Origin: Burkholderiales bacterium 67-32
Lineage (GTDB): Bacteria; Pseudomonadota; Gammaproteobacteria; Burkholderiales; Burkholderiaceae_B
DNA: 64,000 bases
Assembly: GCA_001898625.1 (NCBI GenBank)
Contig: MKUP01000010.1
Coordinates: forward strand, 652,125-716,124
Direction: 5' to 3'
The notes beneath the pieces are model-generated. The model was given only the letters and a program-made list of their open reading frames with translations, was not told the DNA's origin and did not search any database. This document shows, piece by piece, positions 7,343 to 16,291 of this stretch (positions are counted from its first letter, which is position 1; each line of letters begins with the position of its first letter). Position numbers and translations under genes: made by a program.

Positions 7343-8326
7343 ATGGTATTGAGAAAATACGTGCTGCGCGCCTGTGTCGCCGCGACCTTCGCATCCATCG
7401 GACTGTCGGCAGCCCATGCCCAAGGCTATCCGACCCGCCCCGTCACCATGGTGGTGCCCTTCGCAGCCGGAGGCTCCTCCGACATCCTGGCTCGCGCCTT
7501 CGGCGCCTCGCTGGCCGCACGCCTGGGGCAGCCGGTCATCATCGAGAACAAGCCCGGCGCGGGCGGCATCATCGCTTCCGATTACGTCGCGCGCGCGCAG
7601 CCGGACGGCTACACGCTGCTGTTCGGCACCATCGGCACCCATGCCATCAACCCGGTGCTGAAGAAGACCCTGCCCTTCGACGTGTCCAAGAGCTTCACCG
7701 CCATCGGCCGCCTGCAGGACGGCCCGCTGGTGCTGGTGGTCAACCCCTCGCTGCAGGTCAAGAACCTGCAGGGCCTGATCGACTACGCCCGCGCCAACCC
7801 GGACAAGCTCTCGTATGCCTCGGCGGGCATCGGCGCCATCTCCCACCTGGGCGGCGAGCTGTTCAAGTCGGAAGCCAAGGTGGAGATCGTCCACGTTCCG
7901 TACAAGGGCGGCGGCGCCGCCATGCCGGACCTGCTGGGCGGACAGGTCCAGCTCATGCTGGAAACCATTCCCAACACGCTGTCCTCGGTCCGCGCGGGCA
8001 AGCTGCGCGCGCTGGCCATCAGCAGCGACAAGCGCTCGGCCTCGCTGCCCGACGTGCCCACCTTCAAGGAAAGCGGCCTGAAGGGGCTGGACGTCACGAC
8101 CTGGACCGGTCTGTTCGGCCCCGCGAACCTGCCTGCCGACATCGCCTCGCGCCTGAACGGCGAGATCGCCAAGGTCGCCACCGATCGCGACTACATCACG
8201 CGCATCGAGCAGACCGGCAGCGAAGTCGCCAAGCCCATGTCCGGGGAACAGTTCGCCGCCTTCGTCGCCAGCGAGGTCACCCGCTGGCGCAAGGTGGCGC
8301 AAGCCGCGGGCGTGCAGCCGGAATAA
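7343..8326 (+). CDS. Bug/TctC-family periplasmic solute-binding protein
   Basis: 327 residues. The signal peptide is cleaved after AAHAQ, then comes YPTRPVTMVVPFAAGGSSDILAR. Further family blocks are VIIENKPGAGGIIASDYVA, QPDGYTLLFG and IVHVPYKGGGAAMPDLLGGQ, and DVPTFKESG lies towards the C-terminus. It sits alone on the plus strand behind a strong promoter and long leader, divergent from LysR, and converges on a small lipoprotein-like gene only 3 bp away. No membrane transporter subunits are nearby. The ligand is unknown; a substrate of the neighbouring dioxygenase is one possibility. Confidence 0.95.
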   Translation: MVLRKYVLRACVAATFASIGLSAAHAQGYPTRPVTMVVPFAAGGSSDILARAFGASLAARLGQPVIIENKPGAGGIIASDYVARAQPDGYTLLFGTIGTHAINPVLKKTLPFDVSKSFTAIGRLQDGPLVLVVNPSLQVKNLQGLIDYARANPDKLSYASAGIGAISHLGGELFKSEAKVEIVHVPYKGGGAAMPDLLGGQVQLMLETIPNTLSSVRAGKLRALAISSDKRSASLPDVPTFKESGLKGLDVTTWTGLFGPANLPADIASRLNGEIAKVATDRDYITRIEQTGSEVAKPMSGEQFAAFVASEVTRWRKVAQAAGVQPE

Positions 8327-8329
8327 GCC

Positions 8330-8728
8330 CTAGCCTGGAGCGTCGTCGCGCGGCCCGCTGGCCGCGGGCGGCTCCTGCCGGGCCGAGGCGGACTGCACGG
8401 GCGCCGCCTGGGGGGACAGGGATTTCATGCAGGCGGCATAGTCGGCCTCGACATCGCCCAGCGAGGTATTGCCGCCGTAGATTTCCGAGACCAGTCCGAC
8501 GAACCAGGTCCGGGTCTCGACATCGTCGATGTGCGAGTTGGAAAGCACGGCATCGATCGTGCGCTGGGCGGTCCACCCCATGTCCCGCAGCCGGACGACG
8601 ACCTCTTTCACGTCACGACTGGTCACGCACTCCTCCTGCCCCGAAGTCGTAGCACCCGCCCGGTCGTAACCGTTCATGGTGCACCCCATCGTCACAGCGG
8701 TCGCGAGTCCCGCGAGCACCGTTCTCAT
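8330..8728 (-). CDS. Small putative exported protein, possible lipoprotein
   Basis: 132 residues from ATG 8728. An upstream in-frame start at 8806 would add 26 residues without a signal sequence, so I prefer 8728, where the protein opens with MRTVLAGLATAVTMGC. This hydrophobic segment ends in a cysteine (TMGC), a poor but possible lipobox. The mature part has C-x-S-R-D-V-K-E-V-V and a conserved-looking helix VVRLRDMGWTAQRTIDAVL, and ends in a low-complexity Ala/Pro/Ser tail. I do not recognise a family. It converges on the Bug gene with 3 bp between stops. Confidence 0.65.
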   Translation of the reverse strand: MRTVLAGLATAVTMGCTMNGYDRAGATTSGQEECVTSRDVKEVVVRLRDMGWTAQRTIDAVLSNSHIDDVETRTWFVGLVSEIYGGNTSLGDVEADYAACMKSLSPQAAPVQSASARQEPPAASGPRDDAPG

Positions 8729-8948
8729 GGATTCCGCAATCCTTGTAAATTTTATCGTTGTGTGGCCAGCGGCAAGCATATAGAAGCACGGCCCCGAACT
8801 CCACAACGCCGCGAAACTCTTTGCGTTGCGCGCGACACCGCCGCCGGCGCAACCGCCTTGTTAAACCCGGAAAAGACCGCAACGCCGCTGTAACCCCTGG
8901 CGGCGGGGCATGCGGCTAAGCTGACCGGAAATCGGAACGGACTCCGCC

Positions 8949-9398
8949 ATGCGCATTCCTCCCACGACGCGCGAGACCCGCCACACTGCGGAAACCCATC
9001 TCAGGGCCGCCGTGCACCCGCTGCGTCCGGACATTCCGGCCCGGGCCATCACCATCGAGACCGACGAGCGCGGGCTCTGGAGCGCCCAGATCTTCGGCGT
9101 CGAGCAGTCCCTGCAAAGCCCCGGGGAATCCCTGCACCGGGAAGTGATGGACCGGCTGTCGCAATGGCACCCCATCTACGAACACGAAGAAATCGCGGCG
9201 CTGCTGACCACCCTCAAGATCATCGCACCCAAGGCGGGGCTGGCCATCCCGCCCGGGGCCCTGAAGCTGATCGAGCTGCCCGCCGGCGTCCTGGTGCTGA
9301 CGCTGAACGACGTGCCCGTCGTGGCCTCCGAAGACCCGCTGCACCTGCTGTCCCAGGCCCTGGTCAGCCTGCGCGAAGCCCAGGACGCGGCGCGCTGA
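8949..9398 (+). CDS. Conserved hypothetical protein
   Basis: 149 residues, cytoplasmic by appearance, without signal peptide or membrane segment. An N-terminal basic stretch is followed by an alpha/beta pattern (ITIETDERGLWSAQIFG; GALKLIELPAGVLVLTLNDV). No catalytic motif is evident and I do not recognise the family. Base composition and third-position GC match neighbouring genes, which supports it being real. It is followed 94 bp later by the carbonic anhydrase gene on the same strand. Confidence 0.65.
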   Translation: MRIPPTTRETRHTAETHLRAAVHPLRPDIPARAITIETDERGLWSAQIFGVEQSLQSPGESLHREVMDRLSQWHPIYEHEEIAALLTTLKIIAPKAGLAIPPGALKLIELPAGVLVLTLNDVPVVASEDPLHLLSQALVSLREAQDAAR

Positions 9399-9492
9399 CC
9401 GGGCTCCGGGCATCCCCCAGCATCCCCGCAAGGCATCGGCTGGTATCATGATGTTTCCCGCCCCTCCAGGGCGGGCCAGCAACAGGTGAAGC

Positions 9493-10143
9493 ATGTTCCC
9501 AGCACGACTCACAGACGGCTACCGCTCTTTCCTGGGCGGCCGTTTCAACGACGAGCGCACCCGCTACGAGACGCTTGCCGAAAAGGGCCAGAAGCCCGAA
9601 ATCATGGTCATAGGCTGTTGCGATTCCCGCGTGGCCCCGGAAGTCATCTTCGACGCCGGCGCCGGCGAGCTCTTCGTGGTCCGCAACGTCGCCAACCTCG
9701 TCCCCCCGTACGAAGGCATCACCCAGCACTATCACGGCACCAGCGCGGCGCTGGAGTTCGCGGTGCAGTCGCTGCGCGTCAAGCACATCGTCGTGCTCGG
9801 CCACGCGCTGTGCGGCGGCGTCTCGGCCTTCGCCAACAGCGCCGACCCGCTGTCGCCCGGGGACTTCATCGGCAAGTGGATGCAGCAGATCGCCCCGGTG
9901 GTCGAACGCACCGTCCCGCCCGGCGAAAACCCCGGCATGTACATCCGGCAGCTGGAACTGGCCACGGTCGAACACAGCCTGAACAACCTGATGACCTTCC
10001 CGTGCGTGCGCATCCTGGCCGAACGTGGCCAGTTGCAGTTGCACGGAGCCTACTTCGGCGTCGCCACCGGCGTGCTGATGGTGCGCGACCCGGCCACCGG
10101 CGAGTTCCACCCCGTCACCGAGAGCCCGCTCTCGCTGGATTAG
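9493..10143 (+). CDS. Beta-class carbonic anhydrase
   Basis: 216 residues. It carries the full zinc site of beta carbonic anhydrases: C42-x-D44-S-R46 (GCCDSRVAPE) and H104-x-x-C107 (GHALCGGV), with the D/R dyad. VVRNVANLVPPY is the dimer strand that follows. It interconverts CO2 and bicarbonate in the cytoplasm, supporting carboxylases and pH balance. Start at ATG 9493, with a purine-rich AACAGGTGAAGC upstream. Length fits the family (about 200-230). No operon partner is obvious. Confidence 0.97.
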   Translation: MFPARLTDGYRSFLGGRFNDERTRYETLAEKGQKPEIMVIGCCDSRVAPEVIFDAGAGELFVVRNVANLVPPYEGITQHYHGTSAALEFAVQSLRVKHIVVLGHALCGGVSAFANSADPLSPGDFIGKWMQQIAPVVERTVPPGENPGMYIRQLELATVEHSLNNLMTFPCVRILAERGQLQLHGAYFGVATGVLMVRDPATGEFHPVTESPLSLD

Positions 10144-10237
10144 GGACGCCGGGCAACAATTCTTACGCAACGTCACCGGGCACCGGCGGTCCAAGCGGTT
10201 TGCACCGCGCACGGCCGCTGCGCCTGGAGCCTGGACC

Positions 10238-10942
10238 ATGATGTTACGTATTGCCGCCACGGCGCTGTTGTCCCTGTCCCTTCCCCTGCTCGCTCACGCC
10301 GCCGGCACCGCCCGGCTGGCCGGCGTGGACGACCGGGGCCAGCCTTTCTCCGCCTCGGTCGAATACGCCGGCAACAACCTGCGGGCCGCCTCGCCCCAGA
10401 GCCCCAACAACTACCTGCTCGCCCGCGGCGACAAGATCTACGCCGTCAGCCGCGTCAACGGACAGCAGGTGGTGATGGAAGCGGCCGACCTGATGCGCAT
10501 GGCGGGCGGCCTGATGCCCAGCCCCACGGCCGCGCTCGAACAGGTCAGCGCCATCGTGTCCCTACAGCCGACCACGCGCAGCGAGACCGTGGCCGGATTG
10601 GGCGGTACCGTCTACGTGCTGACCTATGAAGACGGCCGCCGGCAGCGGCGCACCGAGGAGTTGGTCCTGACCTCGGCCCCCGCGGCCAGCGAACTGACCA
10701 CCGCGGCGCTGAAACTGGGCCGCAGCCTGGCCTCGCTGTCGGGTACCCGGCTGCCCCCCGGCGCCGACGACCTGGCACGGCGCCTGCAGGCGGACCGGCT
10801 CGGCCTCTTGCGTTTCGGCGACCGCTTCAAGGTGGAGACCCTGGACGACCGCGCGCCCCAGGCCTCGCGTTTCGAGTTGCCGGGCGGCTCGTTCCAGATA
10901 CCCGACCTGCGCGGCCTCCTGCCCGGCCTGGGCGGCCGCTAG
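10238..10942 (+). CDS. Putative exported protein of unknown function
   Basis: 234 residues. A clear Sec signal peptide (residues 1-21, ending LLAHAAG) suggests a periplasmic location. The mature protein is rich in beta strands (TARLAGVDDRGQPFSASVEYAG; IYAVSRVNGQQVVMEAADLM; TVYVLTYEDGRRQRRTEELV) and ends in a Gly/Leu-rich tail. The order 'free energy of sheet, then helix' is reminiscent of LolA/LolB-like half barrels, but I cannot support that assignment. It lies 94 bp downstream of the carbonic anhydrase gene and may be cotranscribed with it. Confidence 0.7.
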   Translation: MMLRIAATALLSLSLPLLAHAAGTARLAGVDDRGQPFSASVEYAGNNLRAASPQSPNNYLLARGDKIYAVSRVNGQQVVMEAADLMRMAGGLMPSPTAALEQVSAIVSLQPTTRSETVAGLGGTVYVLTYEDGRRQRRTEELVLTSAPAASELTTAALKLGRSLASLSGTRLPPGADDLARRLQADRLGLLRFGDRFKVETLDDRAPQASRFELPGGSFQIPDLRGLLPGLGGR

Positions 10943-11056
10943 GGCCTGGCACGCAAACCGCGCGGACCCGGCTAGAATGCCGGGATCCGCACGCCTGCCC
11001 GAGCCCATGCCCCCTCCCGCCCTGCCCTTCCTGCGCCACGGGAACCCGGAGTCCCC

Positions 11057-11947
11057 ATGACACGCGCCACGAGATTCGGCGTGGCCACCATCGTCGTCGG
11101 GATCGTCGTCCTTGGCCTGAAGTACCTTGCCTACCGGCTGACCGGCAGCATCGCGCTGTATTCCGACGCGCTGGAAAGCATCATCAACGTGGCCACGGCC
11201 GTCATCACCGTGGTGGCGCTGTCGGTCAGTGCCATTCCCGCCGACACCAACCACCCCTACGGCCATAACAAGGCCGAGTACCTGTCCGCGGTCCTGGAAA
11301 GCACGCTGATCGTGTTCGCCGCGCTCACCATCCTGCGCGAGGCCTATCAGGGCTTCCTGAACCCGCGTCCGCTCGACACGCCGGTGCTGGGCATGGCGAT
11401 CAGCCTGGCCGCCACCCTGATCAACGGCGTCTGGGGCACCCTGCTGATGCGCTACGGGCGCCGCTGGCACTCGCCGGCGCTGGTCGCCGACGGCCGCCAC
11501 CTGTGGACCGACGTGGTCTCGTCGATAGGCGTGGTGATCGGCGTGGCCCTGGTCGCGCTGACCGGCTGGACCCGCCTGGACTCCATCGTCGCCGGCCTGG
11601 TGGCGCTGCACATCCTGTGGTCCGGGTGGCAGTTGATGCGCGACTCGGTGGGCGGCCTGATGGACGAAGCCCTGCCCCGCGAGATCGTCGACGGCGTGCG
11701 GCAGATCGTCCGCGACCACGGCACTGGCGCGCTGCAAGCCCACACCCTGCGCTCGCGCCGCTCGGGCCCCCGCGTCTTCATCGAATTCAATCTGGTCGTG
11801 CCCGGCGCGATGTCCGTGGCCGCCGCCCATGCGATCTGCGACCGGCTGGAAGCCGCCATCCATGGCTACGTCGAAGGCAGCACCATCGTCATCCACATCG
11901 AACCCGAACAACAGGCGGTCGCCTCGCCCGAGGTCCGCATCAGCTGA
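11057..11947 (+). CDS. Cation diffusion facilitator (CDF) family transporter
   Basis: 296 residues with about six membrane helices in residues 1-200, then a cytoplasmic domain (about 205-290) with the CDF pattern VRQIVRDHGTGALQAHTLRSRR and IVIHIEPEQ. CDF proteins export divalent metals by proton antiport. Transmembrane helix 5 carries the normal half-site H148-x-x-x-D152 (GRHLWTD). In helix 2, where Zn members have H/DxxxD, this protein reads YSDALESIIN, giving E40 and N44, so metal selectivity may differ from Zn. The start overlaps no other gene; GGAG lies just upstream. It is followed by a DUF1415 gene 12 bp away. Confidence 0.93.
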   Translation: MTRATRFGVATIVVGIVVLGLKYLAYRLTGSIALYSDALESIINVATAVITVVALSVSAIPADTNHPYGHNKAEYLSAVLESTLIVFAALTILREAYQGFLNPRPLDTPVLGMAISLAATLINGVWGTLLMRYGRRWHSPALVADGRHLWTDVVSSIGVVIGVALVALTGWTRLDSIVAGLVALHILWSGWQLMRDSVGGLMDEALPREIVDGVRQIVRDHGTGALQAHTLRSRRSGPRVFIEFNLVVPGAMSVAAAHAICDRLEAAIHGYVEGSTIVIHIEPEQQAVASPEVRIS

Positions 11948-11959
11948 GCCCCACGCATC

Positions 11960-12520
11960 ATGTTCACTTCCCCGCCCGACTCCCTCCCCCATCCGGCCAT
12001 CATCGACACGACCCGCGCGTGGCTGGAGAAGGCCGTCATCGGCCTGAACCTCTGTCCCTTCGCCAAGGCCGTCCACACGAAGGACCAGATCCAGTACGTG
12101 GTCAGCGACGCGCGCGACCCCGACACGCTGCTCGAGGAACTGGGCGAATGCCTGCGCACGCTGGCGCAGAGCGACCCGGAACAGATCGACACCGTGCTGC
12201 TGATCCACCCCTGGGCGCTGGCCGATTTCTACGACTACAACGAGTTCCTGGACGAGGCCGACGCCGCCGTGGAAGCGCTGGGCCTGGAAGGCGAGATCCA
12301 GGTCGCCAGCTTCCACCCCGATTACCAGTTCGCGGGCACCGACGCCGACGACATCGAGAACTACAGCAACCGCTCGCCCTACCCCACCCTGCATCTGCTG
12401 CGCGAGGCCAGCGTCGACAAGGCGGTGGAGGCGTTCCCGGAAGCCGAGAGCATCTACGAACGCAACATCGAGACGCTGCGCGAACTGGGCCACGAGGGCT
12501 GGAAGAAACTGGGACTGTAG
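11960..12520 (+). CDS. DUF1415 family protein
   Basis: 186 residues. The hallmark N-terminal block AWLEKAVIGLNLCPFAKAV is followed by LLIHPWALADFYDYNEFL, FHPDYQFAG and NRSPYPTLHLLREASVD, all typical of DUF1415. Cytoplasmic, function not established; the invariant NLCPFA cysteine suggests a redox or metal role, but that is speculation. It follows the CDF gene by 12 bp and converges with arfB. Confidence 0.92.
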   Translation: MFTSPPDSLPHPAIIDTTRAWLEKAVIGLNLCPFAKAVHTKDQIQYVVSDARDPDTLLEELGECLRTLAQSDPEQIDTVLLIHPWALADFYDYNEFLDEADAAVEALGLEGEIQVASFHPDYQFAGTDADDIENYSNRSPYPTLHLLREASVDKAVEAFPEAESIYERNIETLRELGHEGWKKLGL

Positions 12521-12537
12521 GGCGCCGGGCGCAGGCC

Positions 12538-12960
12538 TCAGCCCTCGTCCACGCGGCCGCGCATCCGCTTGACCTCGCCGTGCCGCACCTTGCGCTGCAG
12601 GCGGCGCTGCTGCGATCCCTTGGTGGGCCGCGTGGGCTTGCGCGGCTTGGGCGGCTCCGCCACCGAGACCAGCAGGGCCGTCAGGCGCTCGAGCGCATCG
12701 GCCCGGTTCTTTTCCTGGCTGCGATAGGCCTGCGCCTTGATCACCACCACGCCGGCGCTGGAGATGCGCCGGTCCGCCTTCTGCATCAACGCCTCTTTCC
12801 ACGCCTCGGGCAGCGAGGAAGCCCCCAGGTCGAAGCGCAGGTGGACCGCGCTCGACACCTTGTTGACGTTCTGACCGCCCGCCCCCTGCGCGCGGATCAT
12901 GGTGAAAACGATCTCGTCTTCATCGATGGCGACGCCGGGAGCCAGGTGCAGGATGGGCAT
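12538..12960 (-). CDS. arfB: Alternative ribosome-rescue factor ArfB (peptidyl-tRNA hydrolase)
   Basis: 140 residues from ATG 12960. It contains the GGQ loop of class I release factors (TMIRAQGAGGQNVNKVSSAVHL), which hydrolyses peptidyl-tRNA on stalled ribosomes. A lysine/arginine-rich C-terminal tail (PRKPTRPTKGSQQRRLQRKV) enters the empty mRNA channel. Size matches YaeJ/ArfB (about 140). It lies 8 bp downstream of bioB on the same strand, so the two are probably cotranscribed. Confidence 0.96.
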   Translation of the reverse strand: MPILHLAPGVAIDEDEIVFTMIRAQGAGGQNVNKVSSAVHLRFDLGASSLPEAWKEALMQKADRRISSAGVVVIKAQAYRSQEKNRADALERLTALLVSVAEPPKPRKPTRPTKGSQQRRLQRKVRHGEVKRMRGRVDEG

Positions 12961-12968
12961 GGGCCGCC

Positions 12969-13970
12969 TCAGTGCTCGGCCGCGTCCACGCGCATGCCCA
13001 GCCGTCGCAGCAGGTCGCGGTCGGCCTCGGCCTGCGGGTTCTCGGTCACCAGCAGCTTGTCGCCATAGAACATGGAATTGGCACCGGCCAGGAAACACAG
13101 GGCCTGCAAGGCTTCGTCCATCTGCTCGCGCCCGGCCGAGAGCCGCACCATGGCCTCGGGCATGGTGATGCGCGCCACCGCGATGGTGCGCACGAACTCG
13201 AACGGGTCCACCGAGGCGTTGTCGGCCAGCGGCGTGCCCTGCACCCGCACGAGGTTGTTGATGGGCACAGACTCCGGATACGGATCCATGTTGGCCAGCT
13301 GGACGATGAGCCCGGCCCGCTCGCGGCGCGATTCGCCCAGGCCGACGATGCCGCCGCAGCAGACCTTGATGCCGGCGTCGCGCACCCGGCCCAGCGTATC
13401 CAGCCGGTCCTGGTAGGTGCGGGTGGTGATGACGCGGCCATAGAACTCGGGCGAGGTATCCAGGTTGTGGTTGTAGTAGTCGAGCCCGGCCTCGCGCAAC
13501 TGTTCGGCCTGGCCGTCGCGCAGCATGCCGAGCGTCACGCAGGTCTCCAGGCCCAGGTCCTTGACCGCCTTGACCATGTCGGCCACCGCGTCGACCTGGT
13601 GCGGCTTGGGGCTGCGCCAGGCCGCGCCCATGCAGAACCGGGTCGCGCCGTTGTCCTTGGCGGCCTGCGCCGCCTCCAGCACCTCGTCCAGCGGCATCAG
13701 CTTCTCGGTCTCGACCCCCGTGTCGTAGCGCGAGGACTGCGGACAGTACGAGCAGTCCTCGGGGCAGCCGCCGGTCTTGATCGACAACAGCGTCGACAGC
13801 TGGATGGCGTTGGGATCGAAGAAGCGCCGGTGCGCCTGCTGCGCCTGGTAGAGCAGATCGGCGAACGGCAGTTCGAACAGCGCCAGCACCGCATCCACGT
13901 TCCAGGATGTGCAATTGCGGCGAGATGTAACAGCGACGGGCACATTCGCGACGACGGGATCAGCTTGCAT
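12969..13970 (-). CDS. bioB: Biotin synthase
   Basis: 333 residues from ATG 13970, preceded by GGAG with a 5-base gap; a start 17 residues upstream lacks a ribosome site. Radical SAM cysteines are in [12 protein letters not shown]. Other BioB blocks are [53 protein letters not shown] and [12 protein letters not shown]. It inserts sulfur into dethiobiotin using [4Fe-4S] and [2Fe-2S] clusters. No other bio genes lie in the window. Confidence 0.98.
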   Translation of the reverse strand: MQADPVVANVPVAVTSRRNCTSWNVDAVLALFELPFADLLYQAQQAHRRFFDPNAIQLSTLLSIKTGGCPEDCSYCPQSSRYDTGVETEKLMPLDEVLEAAQAAKDNGATRFCMGAAWRSPKPHQVDAVADMVKAVKDLGLETCVTLGMLRDGQAEQLREAGLDYYNHNLDTSPEFYGRVITTRTYQDRLDTLGRVRDAGIKVCCGGIVGLGESRRERAGLIVQLANMDPYPESVPINNLVRVQGTPLADNASVDPFEFVRTIAVARITMPEAMVRLSAGREQMDEALQALCFLAGANSMFYGDKLLVTENPQAEADRDLLRRLGMRVDAAEH

Positions 13971-14340
13971 GGGAACTCCTACACGGGGGATGGCGCGGCC
14001 CGCGGGCCGCTGCCAGCGCACATGGTAAGCAAGCCGGGCGGCCGCATCAAATATTCAAAATCGGTTTTTTGCATTAAAAATCGGCGAACTTGCCGTGTAC
14101 ACCCTGATTTTGGATCAAGTCACGCTCAACATGACGCCTACGCCTGTTGCAACTTCGCGGGATTTTTCGAGTAAGGTGCGCGGGCACCGCCGCGCAGTGG
14201 CCGCTCTCGTCCGGGACTGCGCCGACTGTCATCATTTGCCGCCGGACTTGCATTTCTGCTCCAAGATTGCTTGAATGCCGGCTCTGTGCATAGGCGAACG
14301 GCCATCCGGCCGGTCTGCCGATATTTTTCAAGGAGTACGC
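13971..14340. other. Gene-free divergent region between bioB and the HU-like gene
   Basis: 370 bp without a convincing gene. It contains a perfect 16-nt palindrome, GCGGCCCGCGGGCCGC (13995-14010), in the bioB leader. An AT-richer patch at 14050-14110 carries AAAATCGG twice (14057-14064 and 14077-14084), 20 bp apart, plausible as part of the bioB promoter. No BirA-type operator is visible. The HU-like gene has AAGGAG about 6 bases before its start. Confidence 0.5.
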
Positions 14341-14622
14341 ATGCGCACCAAGAAGGAACTGATCGACGCTCTGGCCGAGCGCACCCAACAACCGAAGAAT
14401 GTCTCCGAAGCCTTCATCGACGCACTGGGCGATGCCCTGCGCGACACGCTGGCCAAGGGCGACGAGGTCGTGCTGCCTGGCGTCGGGAAGTTCTCGGTGA
14501 AAGAAAAAGCCGCCAAGACGGGCCGTAACCCCCGTACCGGCGAAGCGATCCAGATCGCTGCCCGCAAGGCACCCGCTTTCAGCGCCGCCAAGGTCCTGAA
14601 AGACGCCGTCGACGTCAAGTAA
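14341..14622 (+). CDS. HU-family DNA-binding protein
   Basis: 93 residues from ATG 14341, with AAGGAG upstream. It has the HU/IHF fold: N-terminal helices (MRTKKELIDALAERTQQ), the hinge LPGVGKFSV, and the DNA-intercalating beta arm with GRNPRTGE, where R-N-P is the intercalating tip. It acts as a nucleoid-associated, DNA-bending dimer. The gene is solitary, with its own upstream region. Differences from main HupB (for example VSEAFIDALGDALRDTL) suggest a paralogue, but that is not certain. Confidence 0.93.
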   Translation: MRTKKELIDALAERTQQPKNVSEAFIDALGDALRDTLAKGDEVVLPGVGKFSVKEKAAKTGRNPRTGEAIQIAARKAPAFSAAKVLKDAVDVK

Positions 14623-14717
14623 GCGTCGCCGCCACGCGCGCCCTCCGCCTAGCGCGGCGGTGCGCGCCGAATCAGTCTGCCTTACACTCCAAGAATCCTT
14701 CGCTCCCGGAGTCATTC

Positions 14718-15182
14718 TTGTCCACCGACCAACCCGCCGAGCCCTTCAGCGGTCCCAGCACCACCTACCTGGTCTCGCAGGTACACCACCCCCTCCGCAA
14801 CTTCAGCGACGCCCTGCTCAAGCCCTACGGCGTGACGGGCATCCAGTTCACCGTGCTATCCGTGGTCGCGCACCGCGAAAAACTGTCCTCCGCGGATCTG
14901 TCCAGGCGCTTCTACGTCACCCCCCAGTCGATGGGCCAATTGCTCTCGACCCTGGAAGAACGCGGCCTGCTCGAGCGCAAGGAAGACGCCAACAATCGCC
15001 GCATCCTGCGCATCACGCTCACCCCGGCCGGACACGAAGTGGTCGAGGCCGGCACGCGCGAGCTGAACCGCTTCGAGCAGGAGGCCTTCTCCAGCCTCAG
15101 CCCCAAGGAACTCAAGACCTTGCGCGGACTGTTGCGCACCGTCATCGACGATTTGCGCAGCCGGCATATCGGCGCCACATAG
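14718..15182 (+). CDS. MarR-family transcriptional regulator
   Basis: 154 residues, starting at TTG 14718 with GGAG 6 bases upstream. The winged helix is typical: SADLSRRFYVTPQSMGQLLSTLEERGLLER, then the wing KEDANNRRILRITLTPAG. These dimers usually repress a neighbouring catabolic or efflux gene and release DNA on binding an aromatic acid. The next genes on the same strand are a Bug receptor and a flavin monooxygenase, the likely targets, and the spacer at 15183-15295 contains an ATAATTAT palindrome. Confidence 0.93.
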   Translation: MSTDQPAEPFSGPSTTYLVSQVHHPLRNFSDALLKPYGVTGIQFTVLSVVAHREKLSSADLSRRFYVTPQSMGQLLSTLEERGLLERKEDANNRRILRITLTPAGHEVVEAGTRELNRFEQEAFSSLSPKELKTLRGLLRTVIDDLRSRHIGAT

Positions 15183-15217
15183 CAGGCATCGCGCTGATCG
15201 AAATTCCTTGTGATCCG

Positions 15218-15262
15218 ATAATTATTATGTGATTCAACTCGCTCACCGCTTCATCTTATAGT
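15218..15262 (+). promoter_or_regulatory. Putative promoter/operator of the Bug-monooxygenase pair
   Basis: An AT-rich palindrome ATAATTAT (15218-15225) lies within the repeated GTGAT context at 15210-15233. A -10-like TATAGT is at 15257-15262, with a weak -35 TTCAAC at 15233-15238 (18-bp spacer). Plausible MarR site; assignment is tentative. Confidence 0.4.
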
Positions 15263-15295
15263 CCCCCCAACATGACGGACAATGAGGGGACATCG

Positions 15296-16288
15296 ATGAA
15301 CAAGCGAGTCTTGCGTGCAATGCCGATGCGGCGTGCGTGCCTCGCCACCTTGGCAACGCTGGCCCTGGCCGGCACCACATCGGCCGCGGCCGCCGAATTT
15401 CCCACCGGGCCTGTCACCATCGTCGTGCCTTTCCCGCCCGGAGGCCCCACCGATACCACCGCGCGGCTGGTAGGCAAGACGCTGTCGAAACAACTCGGCC
15501 AACCCGTGGTGATAGAGAATCGCGCGGGCGCGGGCGGCACGGTCGGTTCCGCCTCGGTCGCGCGCGCCAAGCCCGACGGCCAGACCCTGCTGTGGGCCAG
15601 TACCAGCAGCCTGGGCGTGGCACCGGGGTTGTACCGAAACCTGGCCTACTCCCCGATGGAATCCTTCGCGCACGTGGGCCTGGTGGCGCGCAGCCCCATC
15701 CTGCTCGTGGTGCGCCATGCCTTTCCCGCCAATACCTTGCAGGAACTGGTCGCCTATGCCGCCAAGAACAAGGTGTCCTACGGTTCCGCGGGCAACGGTT
15801 CGATCAACCACCTGACCGGCGAATGGTTCAAGGAAGTCTCCGGCGCGAACATCCTTCACGTGCCCTACAAAGGCGGAGCGCCGGCGCTGGCGGACATGAT
15901 CGGCGGCCAGATCGACATGACGCTGGAGACCATCACCGTCGTGCGGCCCTACCTGGAAAGCGGCCGGGCCAAGGTACTGGCCACCGGCGGCGCCACGCGC
16001 TCGGCCGACATGCCGCAGGTGCCCACCGTGCGTGAAGTCTTCGGCGGCGATTTCGAATCGTATTCCTGGACGGGCCTGGTGGCGCCCGCCGGCACCCCGG
16101 CCGCCGTCGTGCAAAAGCTCAACGCCGCGCTGCGCGCGGCCCAGGACGACCCCGAGCTGATGAACCAGATGAAGGCCGGCGGCCAGGACGTGATCAAGAC
16201 CACGCCGGAGGAATTCCGCAGCTTCCTGGCCAACGACACCAAGCGCTGGGCCGAACTGATCAAACGCACCAACACCACACTGGACTGA
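15296..16288 (+). CDS. Bug/TctC-family periplasmic solute-binding protein
   Basis: 330 residues from ATG 15296, with GAGGGG 6 bases upstream; the longer frame from 15272 lacks such a site. The signal peptide ends near TTSAAAAE, then FPTGPVTIVVPFPPGGPTDT. Family blocks VVIENRAGAGGTVGS, HVPYKGGAPALADMIGGQ and WTGLVAPAGTPA are present. It is followed 3 bp later by a flavin monooxygenase, so the pair is an operon and this receptor probably captures the monooxygenase's aromatic substrate. Confidence 0.95.
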   Translation: MNKRVLRAMPMRRACLATLATLALAGTTSAAAAEFPTGPVTIVVPFPPGGPTDTTARLVGKTLSKQLGQPVVIENRAGAGGTVGSASVARAKPDGQTLLWASTSSLGVAPGLYRNLAYSPMESFAHVGLVARSPILLVVRHAFPANTLQELVAYAAKNKVSYGSAGNGSINHLTGEWFKEVSGANILHVPYKGGAPALADMIGGQIDMTLETITVVRPYLESGRAKVLATGGATRSADMPQVPTVREVFGGDFESYSWTGLVAPAGTPAAVVQKLNAALRAAQDDPELMNQMKAGGQDVIKTTPEEFRSFLANDTKRWAELIKRTNTTLD

Positions 16289-16291
16289 CTC

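Noticed and set aside
10562..12802. A very long minus-strand reading frame opposite 10238-12520
   Set aside because: It is antisense to four well-supported genes, its translation is compositionally extreme (His/Gln/Arg/Gly) and matches no family; it is a by-product of high GC.
14623..14717. Terminator after the HU-like gene
   Set aside because: GC-rich complementary stretches exist (about 14630-14670) but there is no T tract, so a factor-independent terminator is not supported.
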